NCBI RefSeq assembly: GCF_000375425.1
Contig: NZ_AQXG01000004.1
Span: forward strand, 216,642-280,641
Direction of reading: 5' to 3'
Origin: Gracilimonas tropica DSM 19535
GTDB taxonomy: Bacteria; Bacteroidota; Rhodothermia; Balneolales; Balneolaceae
DNA length: 64,000 bases
The translations under genes were made by a program, and so were the position numbers. Of the stretch, positions 8,223 to 17,140 are shown in pieces; position 1 is the first letter of the stretch, and the number at the start of each line of letters is the position of its first letter. The notes beneath the pieces were generated by a model. It did not search any database, was not told where the DNA came from, and saw only the letters and a program-made list of their open reading frames with translations.

Positions 8223-9902
8223 ATGGCGGAATTAAATAAATACAGTAAACAAGTAACCCAAGATGACTCCCAACCGGCAGCCCAGGCTATGCTTCACGCT
8301 ATTGGGTTGGATGATAACGATCTGCAAAAGCCATTCATAGGCGTTGCAAGTACAGGATATGAAGGAAACCCTTGCAATATGCACCTCAACGATCTGGCGG
8401 TTCATGTAAAGAAAGGAATTGAACATGCCGGGATGAATGGGCTAATCTTCAACACCATCGGTATTAGTGATGGTATTTCGATGGGGACGCCGGGCATGCG
8501 ATATTCCCTGCCCTCCCGGGATATCATTGCGGATTCCATGGAATCGGTGGTAAAAGGCATGGCGTATGATGGGTTTGCTGCCATTGTAGGATGCGATAAA
8601 AATATGCCGGGCGCTCTCATGGCAATGATACGCGTGAACCGGCCTGCAATTTTGGTGTATGGAGGAACCATCGCGCCGGGACGTCACAATGGAAAGAAAT
8701 TAGATGTGGTTTCCGCCTTTGAAGCCTGGGGTGAAAAGGTGAGCGGGAAGATCTCCGAAGAGGAATTTAAAGATGTAATTCATAATGCCTGTCCCGGCCC
8801 CGGAGCCTGTGGTGGAATGTATACTGCTAACACCATGTCCTCTTCTATTGAAGCTTTGGGATTAGCTCTTCCCTACAATTCTTCCAATCCTGCCAATGAC
8901 AGTTCCAAGGTATTGGAATGTGAGGAGGTTGGAAAACACCTCCGGTATTTGCTTGAGAACGACATCAAGCCGATGGATATCCTCACCAAAAAATCGTTTG
9001 AAAATGCTATCCGCTTGGTGATGGTTTTGGGTGGATCGACCAATGCGGTTCTTCATCTAATCGCTATTGCCAAAACTGCGGAAATTGACATTGGGCTGGA
9101 TGATTTTCAGCGGCTTAGTGACTCCACTCCTTTTCTGGCTGACTTGAAACCCAGTGGCAAGTACGTGATGGAAGATCTTCACAAAGCTGGTGGCGTTCCG
9201 GCCGTACTCAAATTCATGCTGGAAAACGACATGCTGCATGGCGATTGCATGACCGTAACCGGAAAGACACTGGCTGAAAATTTAGCGGAAGTAAAAGCAT
9301 TGGATGAAACCCAGGATATCGTGTTCCCCGTTGAAAAGCCCATCAAGAAAAACGGACACATTCAGATACTCTATGGAAATTTAGCCGAAGAAGGTTCAGT
9401 GGCTAAGATCACAGGCAAGGAAGGCGAAGTTTTTGAAGGAACCGCGCGCGTTTTCGACAGCGAAGTGGAAGCCAATGAAGGCATCAAAAATGGAGAAGTA
9501 AAGTCCGGCGATGTCGTGGTCATTCGCTACTGTGGCCCTAAAGGCGGTCCCGGAATGCCGGAAATGCTGAAGCCGACTTCAGCCATCATGGGGGCGGGAT
9601 TAGGAAAAGAAGTTGCCCTAATTACGGATGGAAGATTTTCCGGTGGAACACATGGATTTGTAGTCGGACACATCACTCCGGAAGCACAAAATGGCGGCGC
9701 GATCGGGCTGGTCCAAAATGGAGATACCATCAAAATAGATGCGGTGGAACGAACCATCGATGTTTTGATCTCTGATGAAAAATTAGCGGAACGGAGAAAA
9801 TCCTGGAAACAACCGCCACTCAAAGAATCTCGCGGAACTCTTTATAAATATGCCAAAACGGTCTCATCGGCCTCCGAAGGTTGCGTTACGGATCAGTTTT
9901 AA
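8223..9902 (+). CDS. ilvD: Dihydroxy-acid dehydratase
   Basis: 559 residues from the ATG at 8223, the usual length. A longer frame begins with a TTG inside the attenuator T-run, which I reject. It dehydrates 2,3-dihydroxy acids to the keto acids of valine and isoleucine. Three cluster cysteines are visible: Cys51 in [10 protein letters not shown], Cys124 in VGCDKNMPG and a third in [15 protein letters not shown] near 190, the pattern of [2Fe-2S] dehydratases. The C-terminal segments [12 protein letters not shown] and [11 protein letters not shown] are intact. First structural gene of the ilv operon; ilvB follows 24 bp later. Confidence 0.97.
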   Translation: MAELNKYSKQVTQDDSQPAAQAMLHAIGLDDNDLQKPFIGVASTGYEGNPCNMHLNDLAVHVKKGIEHAGMNGLIFNTIGISDGISMGTPGMRYSLPSRDIIADSMESVVKGMAYDGFAAIVGCDKNMPGALMAMIRVNRPAILVYGGTIAPGRHNGKKLDVVSAFEAWGEKVSGKISEEEFKDVIHNACPGPGACGGMYTANTMSSSIEALGLALPYNSSNPANDSSKVLECEEVGKHLRYLLENDIKPMDILTKKSFENAIRLVMVLGGSTNAVLHLIAIAKTAEIDIGLDDFQRLSDSTPFLADLKPSGKYVMEDLHKAGGVPAVLKFMLENDMLHGDCMTVTGKTLAENLAEVKALDETQDIVFPVEKPIKKNGHIQILYGNLAEEGSVAKITGKEGEVFEGTARVFDSEVEANEGIKNGEVKSGDVVVIRYCGPKGGPGMPEMLKPTSAIMGAGLGKEVALITDGRFSGGTHGFVVGHITPEAQNGGAIGLVQNGDTIKIDAVERTIDVLISDEKLAERRKSWKQPPLKESRGTLYKYAKTVSSASEGCVTDQF

Positions 9903-9926
9903 TATTCAATCTCACTCACACTCACT

Positions 9927-11666
9927 ATGGCAACTGCAGAAGCAATTCAACAATCAACCAAAACAAAACCGAAACCCACTAAACGCATGACCGGTGCGGA
10001 AGCCCTGGTCCAGATTCTGCTCGAAGAAAATGTGGACATGGCTTTTGGATATCCGGGCGGAGCTATCATGCCGGTGTATGATGCGCTGTATGATCATCAG
10101 GATAGCATCAATCACGTGCTTGCCAGACACGAACAGGGCGCAATCCACATGGCTCAGGGTTATGCGCGGGCGAATGGAAAAGTGGGCGTTTGCCTGGCTA
10201 CATCGGGCCCGGGTGCTACCAATTTGATTACCGGAATTGCCGATGCGCAAATTGATTCTACGCCCCTTGTTTGCATCACCGGACAGGTTCCATCGGCTCT
10301 TTTGGGGAGTGATGCCTTTCAGGAATGTGATGTGCTCGGGGTTTCCATGCCGGTGACCAAATGGAATTTTCAGATCACCAAAGCGGAAGAAATTCCAGTA
10401 GCACTAGCCAAGGCTTTTTATTTGGCTCGATCCGGTCGTCCCGGTCCTGTTGTGATCGATATCACTAAGGATGCACAGTTTGAAGAATTCGATTTCAGTT
10501 ACGAAAAATGTACTTCTCTCCGAAGTTATACACCCAAACCAAAATTGGATCATTCCAAAGTGGCCGAGGCGGCTGAGTTGATCAACAATGCGGAGCGACC
10601 TTACGTGCTTTTTGGCCAGGGTGTGATTTTGGGGAACGCTGAAAAAGAGTTTAAGCAATTCATCGAGAAGACCGGCATTCCGGCTGCGTGGACCATCATG
10701 GGACTTTCGGCTTTGGACACGGATCACCCCTTAAATGTGGGAATGCTAGGGATGCACGGTAACTACGGACCAAATTTACTCACCAACGAGTGCGATGTAT
10801 TGATCGCCGTAGGCATGCGGTTTGATGATCGCGTGACCGGAAATCTGGATAAATATGCCAAGCAGGCTAAGGTCATTCATCTTGAAATTGATCCTGCTGA
10901 AATTGACAAAAATGTACCTGCGGATGTTCCTGTTTTAGGAGATGCCAAAGAATCACTCACCGAACTGAATAAACTGGTAAAACCCAACAGTCACGAAGAA
11001 TGGCTGCAGCGTTTCCGGGAATGCGACAAGCAGGAATGGGACAAAGTGATCGAAGAAGAACTTCACCCAAAATCGGATGTATTAAGTATGGGCGAAGTGA
11101 TTCGCATCATCAACGACGTTACCGGCGGCGATCATATTTTGGTGACCGATGTGGGTCAACATCAAATGGTAGCCTGCCGATACACCAAATTTACAAGATC
11201 GAAAAGCAATATTACTTCAGGCGGACTTGGAACCATGGGTTTTGGCCTTCCCGCAGGAATCGGAGCCGCTCTTGGTGCTCCAGACCGAACCGTTATTGCC
11301 GTTGTTGGGGATGGCGGATTTCAAATGACCCTGCAGGAATTGGCCACCATCTATCAAACCAAAGCCAAAGTAAAAGTGCTGCTCCTTAATAATGAATTTT
11401 TGGGGATGGTCCGCCAGTGGCAGCAGCTGTTTTTTGAAAAAAGATATTCATCAACCGAACTCATCAACCCGGATTTCCAACAGGTAGCTAAAGGATTCTA
11501 TATCCCCACCGCCAAAGTTACGGAGCGGGATAATCTGGAAAGTGCAATTGAGGAATTCATCAATTATGACGGATCTTACTTTCTGGAAGTGATGGTTGGA
11601 AAAGAAAATAACGTATTCCCGATGGTGCCTAGTGGCTCGGGAGTCGCAGAAATAAGATTGGAGTAA
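9927..11666 (+). CDS. ilvB: Acetolactate synthase large (catalytic) subunit
   Basis: 579 residues. ThDP enzyme that makes acetolactate or acetohydroxybutyrate from pyruvate. The catalytic glutamate is in VLARHEQGAIHMAQGYARA (about 65), followed by TSGPGATN. The FAD-like middle domain runs from about 200 to 340. The ThDP/Mg motif GDGGFQMTLQELATI continues to LLNNEFLGMVRQWQ near 470-490, typical of true biosynthetic synthases. It is 24 bp after ilvD and 4 bp before ilvN, so the three genes form one unit. A CACTCA-rich stretch precedes the ATG. Confidence 0.97.
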   Translation: MATAEAIQQSTKTKPKPTKRMTGAEALVQILLEENVDMAFGYPGGAIMPVYDALYDHQDSINHVLARHEQGAIHMAQGYARANGKVGVCLATSGPGATNLITGIADAQIDSTPLVCITGQVPSALLGSDAFQECDVLGVSMPVTKWNFQITKAEEIPVALAKAFYLARSGRPGPVVIDITKDAQFEEFDFSYEKCTSLRSYTPKPKLDHSKVAEAAELINNAERPYVLFGQGVILGNAEKEFKQFIEKTGIPAAWTIMGLSALDTDHPLNVGMLGMHGNYGPNLLTNECDVLIAVGMRFDDRVTGNLDKYAKQAKVIHLEIDPAEIDKNVPADVPVLGDAKESLTELNKLVKPNSHEEWLQRFRECDKQEWDKVIEEELHPKSDVLSMGEVIRIINDVTGGDHILVTDVGQHQMVACRYTKFTRSKSNITSGGLGTMGFGLPAGIGAALGAPDRTVIAVVGDGGFQMTLQELATIYQTKAKVKVLLLNNEFLGMVRQWQQLFFEKRYSSTELINPDFQQVAKGFYIPTAKVTERDNLESAIEEFINYDGSYFLEVMVGKENNVFPMVPSGSGVAEIRLE

Positions 11667-11670
11667 TCAA

Positions 11671-12213
11671 ATGGAATCAGAAAAACAAGAATATACGATA
11701 ACGGCTTACACTGAAAATCATGTCGGACTTTTGCACCGAATTACCATCATTTTCACCAAGCGGAAGATCAACATTGAAAGCCTGACGACTTCCGAAAGCG
11801 AAGTAGAAGGCATTCACCGGTTCACCATTGCTGTCACGGAAACGGAAGAGCAGGTGATCAAAGTAGTGAAGCAAATCGAGAAGCAGGTGGAAGTGCTGAA
11901 AGCGGATTATTACAAAAAGAAAGAAGTGGTGCAGCAAGAACTGGCGCTGTACAAAATTTCGACCGAATCGTTGACTCGGGGTTTGGATGTGGAGCGGATT
12001 GTCCGAGAACATAATGCTCGTTTCCTGACCATCGAAGAACATTTTGTGGTCATCGAAAAATCCGGATTCAGAAGAGAAACCGTAGCACTTTTTGAAGAAC
12101 TCAAACCCTACGGAATCAGCGAATTCGTCCGATCCGGACGCATTGCCGTCTCCAGAGAACGAGATGGCATCGGAAAAGACGTAGAAAAGATACTAGCTGA
12201 AGCAGCTGTTTAA
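11671..12213 (+). CDS. ilvN: Acetolactate synthase small (regulatory) subunit
   Basis: 180 residues, starting 4 bp after ilvB. The N-terminal ACT domain (TITAYTENHVGLLHRITIIF, then SLTTSESEVEGIHRFTI) binds branched-chain amino acids and controls IlvB. The C-terminal half (FLTIEEHFVVIEKSG, LKPYGISEFVRSGRIAVSR) is the conserved activation domain. Feedback inhibition by valine is expected from the family. Confidence 0.95.
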   Translation: MESEKQEYTITAYTENHVGLLHRITIIFTKRKINIESLTTSESEVEGIHRFTIAVTETEEQVIKVVKQIEKQVEVLKADYYKKKEVVQQELALYKISTESLTRGLDVERIVREHNARFLTIEEHFVVIEKSGFRRETVALFEELKPYGISEFVRSGRIAVSRERDGIGKDVEKILAEAAV

Positions 12214-12306
12214 GTAAACAGATCAACAAAATAGCACCTCGCTCCTGACGCTCTGCGTCCGAGCGAACGAAGAATATAAATCACTCATAAAACACAGATA
12301 CAAATC
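12214..12306. repeat. Intergenic gap in the ilv operon with a REP-like palindrome (family A)
   Basis: A 24-bp element at 12241-12264 has GCTC/GAGC ends around the core GACGCTCTGCGTC (stem GACGC/GCGTC, loop TCT). The same core recurs at 13399, 20282, 20330, 23352, 32808 and 32866, always between genes. In the mRNA it would be a hairpin between ilvN and ilvC and could affect stability or relative expression. Confidence 0.75.
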
Positions 12307-13377
12307 ATGGCAACATTAAATTTTGGCGGAGTCGAAGAAGAAGTAGTAACGCGGGAAGAATTCCCACTCGATAAAGCACGAGAAACATTAAAAGACGAAA
12401 CGATCGCTGTTCTTGGATATGGCGTTCAGGGACCCGGGCAGGCATTGAACCTGAAAGACAATGGATTCAATGTGATCGTTGGTCAGCGTAAAAATTCCAG
12501 CACCTGGGACAAAGCCGTGGAAGATGGCTGGGTACCCGGCGAAACCCTTTTTGAAATTGAAGAAGCCGCTCAGCGTGGAACTATCGTACAGTATCTGCTT
12601 TCAGATGCCGGACAGATCGCGGTTTGGCCAACGGTTAAAGCGGCCCTCAATCCCGGTGATGCCCTTTACTTTTCTCACGGATTTGGAATTACATACAAAG
12701 ATCGTACAGGCATCATCCCTCCTGAAAATGTGGATGTAATCTTAGTAGCTCCTAAAGGTTCAGGCACTTCCCTCCGACGTATGTTCCTGGAGGGAAGAGG
12801 TCTGAATTCTAGTTATGCAATTTTCCAGGATGCGACCGGAAATGCTAAAGATCGAGTCACCGCTTTAGGTATCGGAGTCGGTTCCGGATATCTTTTTGAA
12901 ACCACCTTCAAGGATGAAGTATATAGTGATCTGACTGGCGAGCGTGGAACCCTGATGGGCGCGATTCAGGGAATTTTTGCAGCGCAGTATGAAGTCCTGC
13001 GAGCCAATGGACACTCTCCTTCCGAAGCATTCAACGAAACGGTGGAAGAACTCACCCAATCGCTGATGCCCCTCGTAGCCGAAAACGGTATGGATTGGAT
13101 GTATGCCAACTGTTCTACTACCGCTCAACGTGGTGCGCTGGACTGGTGGAAGAAATTCCGCGATGCCACTAAGCCGGTTTTTGAAAACCTGTATGAGGAA
13201 GTAGCGGCTGGCAACGAAGCCCAACGCTCTATCGACTCGAATTCCAAAGACGATTACCGGGAAAAACTGGAAGGTGAACTGGCTGAACTCCGCGAATCCG
13301 AAATGTGGAAAGCAGGCAAAACCGTACGTCAGCTTCGCCCCGAGAATACGCCGGTTGAGGAAGAAGTAGCTGAGTAA
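12307..13377 (+). CDS. ilvC: Ketol-acid reductoisomerase
   Basis: 356 residues. It isomerises and reduces acetohydroxy acids to 2,3-dihydroxy acids with Mg and a nicotinamide cofactor. The Rossmann motif LGYGVQGPGQALNLKDNG (about 37-54) is followed by the cofactor loop VGQRKNSSTW and FSHGFGI near 125. The catalytic region has GERGTLMGAIQG and a C-terminal acidic and helical segment. The length and GPGQA fingerprint fit the class I-like form in Bacteroidota. It follows ilvN by 93 bp, with a palindromic repeat in between. Confidence 0.96.
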   Translation: MATLNFGGVEEEVVTREEFPLDKARETLKDETIAVLGYGVQGPGQALNLKDNGFNVIVGQRKNSSTWDKAVEDGWVPGETLFEIEEAAQRGTIVQYLLSDAGQIAVWPTVKAALNPGDALYFSHGFGITYKDRTGIIPPENVDVILVAPKGSGTSLRRMFLEGRGLNSSYAIFQDATGNAKDRVTALGIGVGSGYLFETTFKDEVYSDLTGERGTLMGAIQGIFAAQYEVLRANGHSPSEAFNETVEELTQSLMPLVAENGMDWMYANCSTTAQRGALDWWKKFRDATKPVFENLYEEVAAGNEAQRSIDSNSKDDYREKLEGELAELRESEMWKAGKTVRQLRPENTPVEEEVAE

Positions 13378-13798
13378 CAAAATCCGTGCGATTATTCCGC
13401 TCCAACGCAGAGCGTAAGAGCGAGATAAATATTTGAACAGTTAAAACCCGTCCAAGCGGACGCTTGAACTAGTTCTTTTAAAATATTAAGCGTAGATCGG
13501 ACAGCTTGTCCGACTATTTAGCCAAAGGCTCTAACTTCATTCCATGAGAACGAATTTAAAGAAAGTCCTCCCTTGAGGGAGGTGCCGACCAAATGGGATG
13601 CGGAGGGTGCAAGCTATGGGCAATACTGTCTGATATTAGCAACATCAGCGCCTTAGCACCAACACCCCTCCCGGCTAAAGCCGTACTCCCCTCAAGGGGA
13701 GAATTTCTTTGTTATACAAACTATTTCAAATCGATACTACGCTCTGCTTTAAAACGAGAGTAATTTTTCATTCATAATTTTTCATTTTTAATTCCTTT
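13378..13798. repeat. 421-bp gap between ilvC and ilvA made of several palindromic repeats
   Basis: No gene is seen. From left to right: a family A palindrome (13399-13421); CAAGCG-GA-CGCTTG (13453-13466, family B); CGGACA-GCT-TGTCCG (13498-13512); and a segment of about 135 bp bounded by the hairpins CCTCCCTTGAGGGAGG (13567-13582) and CTCCCCTCAAGGGGAG (13686-13701). The last segment has matching inverted ends and looks like the non-coding CCCCTTGAGGGG element seen in many Bacteroidota genomes, a MITE-like insertion. An ilvA promoter may lie in the AT-rich stretch 13740-13798, but I cannot define it. Confidence 0.65.
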
Positions 13799-15064
13799 AT
13801 GCCTGAAGCTCAAATTTCATCTACCGTCTCGGTTCAAAACATACAGGAAGCTGCGCACGTGCTTAAAGACATTGCCGTGCGAACGCCCCTGATGTTCAAT
13901 CATCAACTCTCGGAACAGACGGGAGCGAAGATCTGGCTAAAGCGGGAAGACCTGCAAGTGGTTCGCTCGTATAAGATTCGCGGAGCATATCACAAGATTG
14001 AAAGTCTTTCGGATGAGGAACTGGAAAATGGAATTGTGTGTGCGAGTGCCGGAAATCATGCGCAAGGTGTGGCTTTTGCTTGCGCCAAGAAGCAGATCAA
14101 AGGCACTATTTTTATGCCGGTTCCAACACCCGAGCAGAAAGTGAAACAGGTGAAGATGTTTGGTAAGAAATTTGTGGATGTCCGTTTAGTGGGCGACACT
14201 TTCGACGACTCCTTTGCTGAAGCCATGACTTTTTGTAATGAACAACATGCCGCCTTTATCCCTCCTTTTGACGATCCAAAGATCATTGAAGGACAAGGAA
14301 CCGTGGGCAAAGAGATCCTGGAAGACTCCGATGAACCGATCGATTATGTGATCGTACCGGTGGGCGGGGGGGGACTTTCATCCGGCATTGGTTCGTATTT
14401 CAGCGTACTATCTCCTGATACCAAGATCATTGGTGTGGAACCTGCGGGTGCGCCAGCTATGCAAAAATCATTAGAAAAAGGAGAAGTGGTAACCCTGGAA
14501 AAAATTGACAAGTTTGTGGATGGAGCTTCTGTGAAGCGTGTTGGCGATCTCAACTTTGAGATTGCCCGGGAAGTCCTCGAAAAAGTGATCACCGTACCCG
14601 AAGGAAAAGTCTGCAGCACCATCCTAAAGCTTTATAACGAACAGGCTATTGTGGCCGAGCCTGCAGGAGCGCTTTCCGTAGCCGCGCTGGATTCTCTGAA
14701 GGATGAGATCAAAGGCAAAAATGTGGTTTGTGTGGTAAGTGGCAGCAATAACGACATCACCCGAACGGCAGAGATCAAAGAACGCTCGATGTTGTACGAA
14801 GGTTTGAAACACTATTTTATCGTGGATTTCCCTCAGCGAGCGGGAGCATTACGGGAGTTTCTGAATGAAGTACTTGGACCTGATGATGACATCGCTCACT
14901 TCGAATACTCCAAGAAAACCAGTCGTGAACAAGGTCCGGCCTTAATCGGAATCGAAATCAAACAGCGTGCAGATTTTGAGCCTTTGGTTGAGCGAATGGA
15001 AGCAGCGAACATCAATTACGAATACGTGAATGATCAGCCCCATTTGTTTCGGTTTTTGATTTGA
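13799..15064 (+). CDS. ilvA: Threonine ammonia-lyase (threonine deaminase)
   Basis: 421 residues. PLP enzyme converting threonine to 2-oxobutanoate, the entry to isoleucine. The PLP lysine is in VVRSYKIRGAYHKI (about 58). The phosphate-binding glycine loop is VPVGGGGLSSGIG near 187, and ASAGNHAQGVAFAC is intact. The C-terminal 90 residues (FIVDFPQRAGALREFLNEVLGP) form a single ACT-like regulatory domain, the shorter architecture compared with the two-ACT enterobacterial enzyme. It lies downstream of ilvC on the same strand but separated by 421 bp of repeats, so it may have its own promoter. Confidence 0.95.
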   Translation: MPEAQISSTVSVQNIQEAAHVLKDIAVRTPLMFNHQLSEQTGAKIWLKREDLQVVRSYKIRGAYHKIESLSDEELENGIVCASAGNHAQGVAFACAKKQIKGTIFMPVPTPEQKVKQVKMFGKKFVDVRLVGDTFDDSFAEAMTFCNEQHAAFIPPFDDPKIIEGQGTVGKEILEDSDEPIDYVIVPVGGGGLSSGIGSYFSVLSPDTKIIGVEPAGAPAMQKSLEKGEVVTLEKIDKFVDGASVKRVGDLNFEIAREVLEKVITVPEGKVCSTILKLYNEQAIVAEPAGALSVAALDSLKDEIKGKNVVCVVSGSNNDITRTAEIKERSMLYEGLKHYFIVDFPQRAGALREFLNEVLGPDDDIAHFEYSKKTSREQGPALIGIEIKQRADFEPLVERMEAANINYEYVNDQPHLFRFLI

Positions 15065-15079
15065 TTAATCAGGTAATAA

Positions 15080-15433
15080 TCAACGAACCCGCTTAACCCT
15101 ATTAGCAACCTTATCTGCATCACTCAGCTCTTCGGTATCTTCTTCCGAATCAAACTGGATGTTTGGGCTTTCTGTCTCTCCCCACTCTTCGCTGGTTACA
15201 ATGGCTTCCAGGTTTTGAATTCGCTGCAGCATTTGCTCCTTTTCGGCTTCACTTTCTTGCAGAGCTTTCCGCAGACTTTCGGTATCTGAATTCAGGAGCT
15301 TTGTCTTTTCTGCAAGCATCTTTTCTAATGCTTTCATCTCAGAAGATTTCTTAGTTCCAAAAATAATGACCGTCATCAGTGCTACCAGACTGATCATCCC
15401 CATTCCCAAAAATATGACCGTTGACCATTCCAT
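15080..15433 (-). CDS. Small membrane-anchored coiled-coil protein, unknown function
   Basis: 117 residues. One N-terminal membrane helix (about 4-27, VIFLGMGMISLVALMTVIIF) is followed by a charged heptad-like helix (KALEKMLAEKTKLLN to MLQRIQNLEAIV, about 34-78) and an acidic tail ending in KVANRVKRVR. The layout resembles PspB-like or other small envelope-stress proteins, but I see no diagnostic match. It converges with ilvA, with 15 bp between their ends. Confidence 0.7.
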   Translation of the reverse strand: MEWSTVIFLGMGMISLVALMTVIIFGTKKSSEMKALEKMLAEKTKLLNSDTESLRKALQESEAEKEQMLQRIQNLEAIVTSEEWGETESPNIQFDSEEDTEELSDADKVANRVKRVR

Positions 15434-15930
15434 AATCTTTCCTTTTTAAACAATGTACGATTTTTTCATAATTCCACCCCAGCTACGATGAATTCTTAGA
15501 AAGGTTACTTGTTCATCTTTGAAGTTAGTTCTTTGAAGCTGTTATCCTGAGCGCTTGGAAGTTTACATAATGAAACTGTGCTAAACGCGATCCCGAATTC
15601 TCGGGACAAACGATAAGACAATTCGGTACTTCAAACTTTGAAACCCTTCGCGGAATACAATATCAACCTAACTATATGTTGTTCCGCTTAGGGTGACAAT
15701 AAAGGCTAATGTGATCTCGCTTTCGCCCACTACTAACAACCAGTCATTCCCGTGCAGACGGGAATCATATAATTGCCCTTAGTTAAATTTAGCAGGTCTT
15801 GGATACCATAAGATTTCGAGCATACGCTGCGAAATGACCTGATCTAAGTGTCCGTTCAAAGAAATCCTTTCCATAAAAAAAGCCGATGTCTTGCGACACC
15901 GGCTTGCAATGGTCCTGTCTGGTATATGAC
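15434..15930. repeat. 497-bp gene-free gap with decayed mobile-type repeats
   Basis: A stretch of about 160 bp (15539-15700) has imperfect inverted ends, TGTTATCCTGAGCG at left and CGCTTAGGGTGACAAT at right, and contains TCCCGAATTCTCGGGA (15591-15606). It looks like a degraded MITE. A separate perfect hairpin, ATTCCCGT-GCAG-ACGGGAAT, sits at 15746-15765 and belongs to a palindrome type found dispersed in many genomes. The right end holds the terminator of the fasciclin gene. Confidence 0.55.
15874..15904 (-). terminator. Rho-independent terminator of the fasciclin-domain gene
   Basis: On the minus strand, AGCCGGTGTC and GACATCGGCT form a 10-bp stem with one G-U pair and the loop GCAA. A run of seven T's follows. 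It lies just after the stop of the gene at 15931. Confidence 0.88.
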
Positions 15931-16488
15931 TTACCAGTCTTTTTTCTTCTTCTTATCTTTATCGCCGTAGCTTTTGTTTGAAGCTAATGCTTTTTCAATG
16001 CTTGGCGGCAAAATTACTTTATCGATCACATGTACCACTCCGTTAGAAGCATCAATGTCAGCCATCGCTACTTTGGCGCCATCTACCCAAGCCATTCCGT
16101 CTTTGAGCTTGATCTTGGCTTTACTGCCTTCCACAGTTTCGGCCATCATACCATTTTTCAGATCAGAAGACATCACCTCAGCTGGTACCACATGATAAGT
16201 AAGTACAGCCGTAAGCTTGTCTTTGTTTTCGGGCTTAAGGAGCATATCCAGTGTTCCTTCCGGAAGGGCTTCAAAAGCTTCATTGGTTGGGGCAAAAACG
16301 GTAAATGGGCCGTCGCTCTGTAGCGTCTCCACTAACCCGGCTGCCTTTACAGCAGTTACCAGGGTTGAAAGATCATCTGTTTGCACAGCTAGTTCTACTA
16401 TATCGCTGTCTTGTGCTTGTGTATTGGTCGAAAAGAGCAGGCCTATGATCAAGGCAAATACTCCCGTTATATTATTAAGCGTTCTCAT
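15931..16488 (-). CDS. Exported fasciclin (FAS1) domain protein
   Basis: 185 residues with a Sec signal peptide (about 1-25, ending TQAQ). One FAS1 domain follows: DLSTLVTAVKAAGLVETL, then GPFTVFAPTNEAFEALPEG (H1 motif) near 60-78, TYHVVPAEVMSSDL near 107 and GVVHVIDKVILPP (H2 motif) near 145-157. FAS1 proteins usually mediate adhesion or polymer binding outside the cell. The lysine-rich tail KDKKKKKDW is unusual and may bind acidic partners; that is a guess. It is monocistronic, with its own terminator. Confidence 0.92.
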   Translation of the reverse strand: MRTLNNITGVFALIIGLLFSTNTQAQDSDIVELAVQTDDLSTLVTAVKAAGLVETLQSDGPFTVFAPTNEAFEALPEGTLDMLLKPENKDKLTAVLTYHVVPAEVMSSDLKNGMMAETVEGSKAKIKLKDGMAWVDGAKVAMADIDASNGVVHVIDKVILPPSIEKALASNKSYGDKDKKKKKDW

Positions 16489-16586
16489 GATGAATTTGAT
16501 TTATTATAATTTTTGATTGAATAGTCACCTAATTAAGGCGCGAACGCTTACTTTCATTCCAAATTGAAAGAATTTGTTTCTTTCTT

Positions 16587-17063
16587 TTACATCATTTTAA
16601 CCAACATCGCTACTCTCTTCTTTCCCTTTTCAGTGATCTGTTCTGCTATTTTTCTGAACCCCAGCTGTTTATGGAATTTCATAGAATCCGGATTTGGAGG
16701 AGCAACATTTACCTCACAGGTAATCACCTTCTTTTTGGAATGCTTGATAAGATGCGCATACAATGCCGAACCTAATTTCTTTCTCCGAAACTTCTCCCCG
16801 ATCACAATCCGGTCTACGTAATCAAAATCTTTAAAATTTCCGCAGAAAAAACGGTAGTTCAGGCTTTGATAATCCAGTCCCGGCTGCAGTACGATCATAA
16901 AGCCTGCGATCTCACCGTCTTCCTCAACTACAAACAGAGGCTTTGCTTTTTTCAAAAACCACTCCATTTCCTTCATCCCGATCTTGCTTACATGCGGAAC
17001 GGCAGCCTGATTAAGCTTTAAGAGTACCGGCAGATCATCCTTGCGTGCAGACCTAATTTTCAT
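16587..17063 (-). CDS. GNAT-family N-acetyltransferase
   Basis: 158 residues, one GNAT fold. It starts with IRSARKDDLPVLLKLN. The acetyl-CoA-binding motif A is VDRIVIGEKFRRKKLGSALY (about 92-111), followed by CEVNVAPPNPDSMKFHKQLGF, typical of motif B. The substrate cannot be predicted. It is divergent from the aminotransferase gene at 17141. Confidence 0.88.
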   Translation of the reverse strand: MKIRSARKDDLPVLLKLNQAAVPHVSKIGMKEMEWFLKKAKPLFVVEEDGEIAGFMIVLQPGLDYQSLNYRFFCGNFKDFDYVDRIVIGEKFRRKKLGSALYAHLIKHSKKKVITCEVNVAPPNPDSMKFHKQLGFRKIAEQITEKGKKRVAMLVKMM

Positions 17064-17140
17064 AAATAGGACGTTGGTTTTTTGAGTTAAAATTTGGAGG
17101 TTCCCTAACCTTAATCAAACATTTTATTAAACACCACCTT

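Noticed and set aside
13399-13512. CRISPR-like spacing of palindromes
   Set aside because: The palindromes are different from each other, the spacers are irregular and no cas gene is present.
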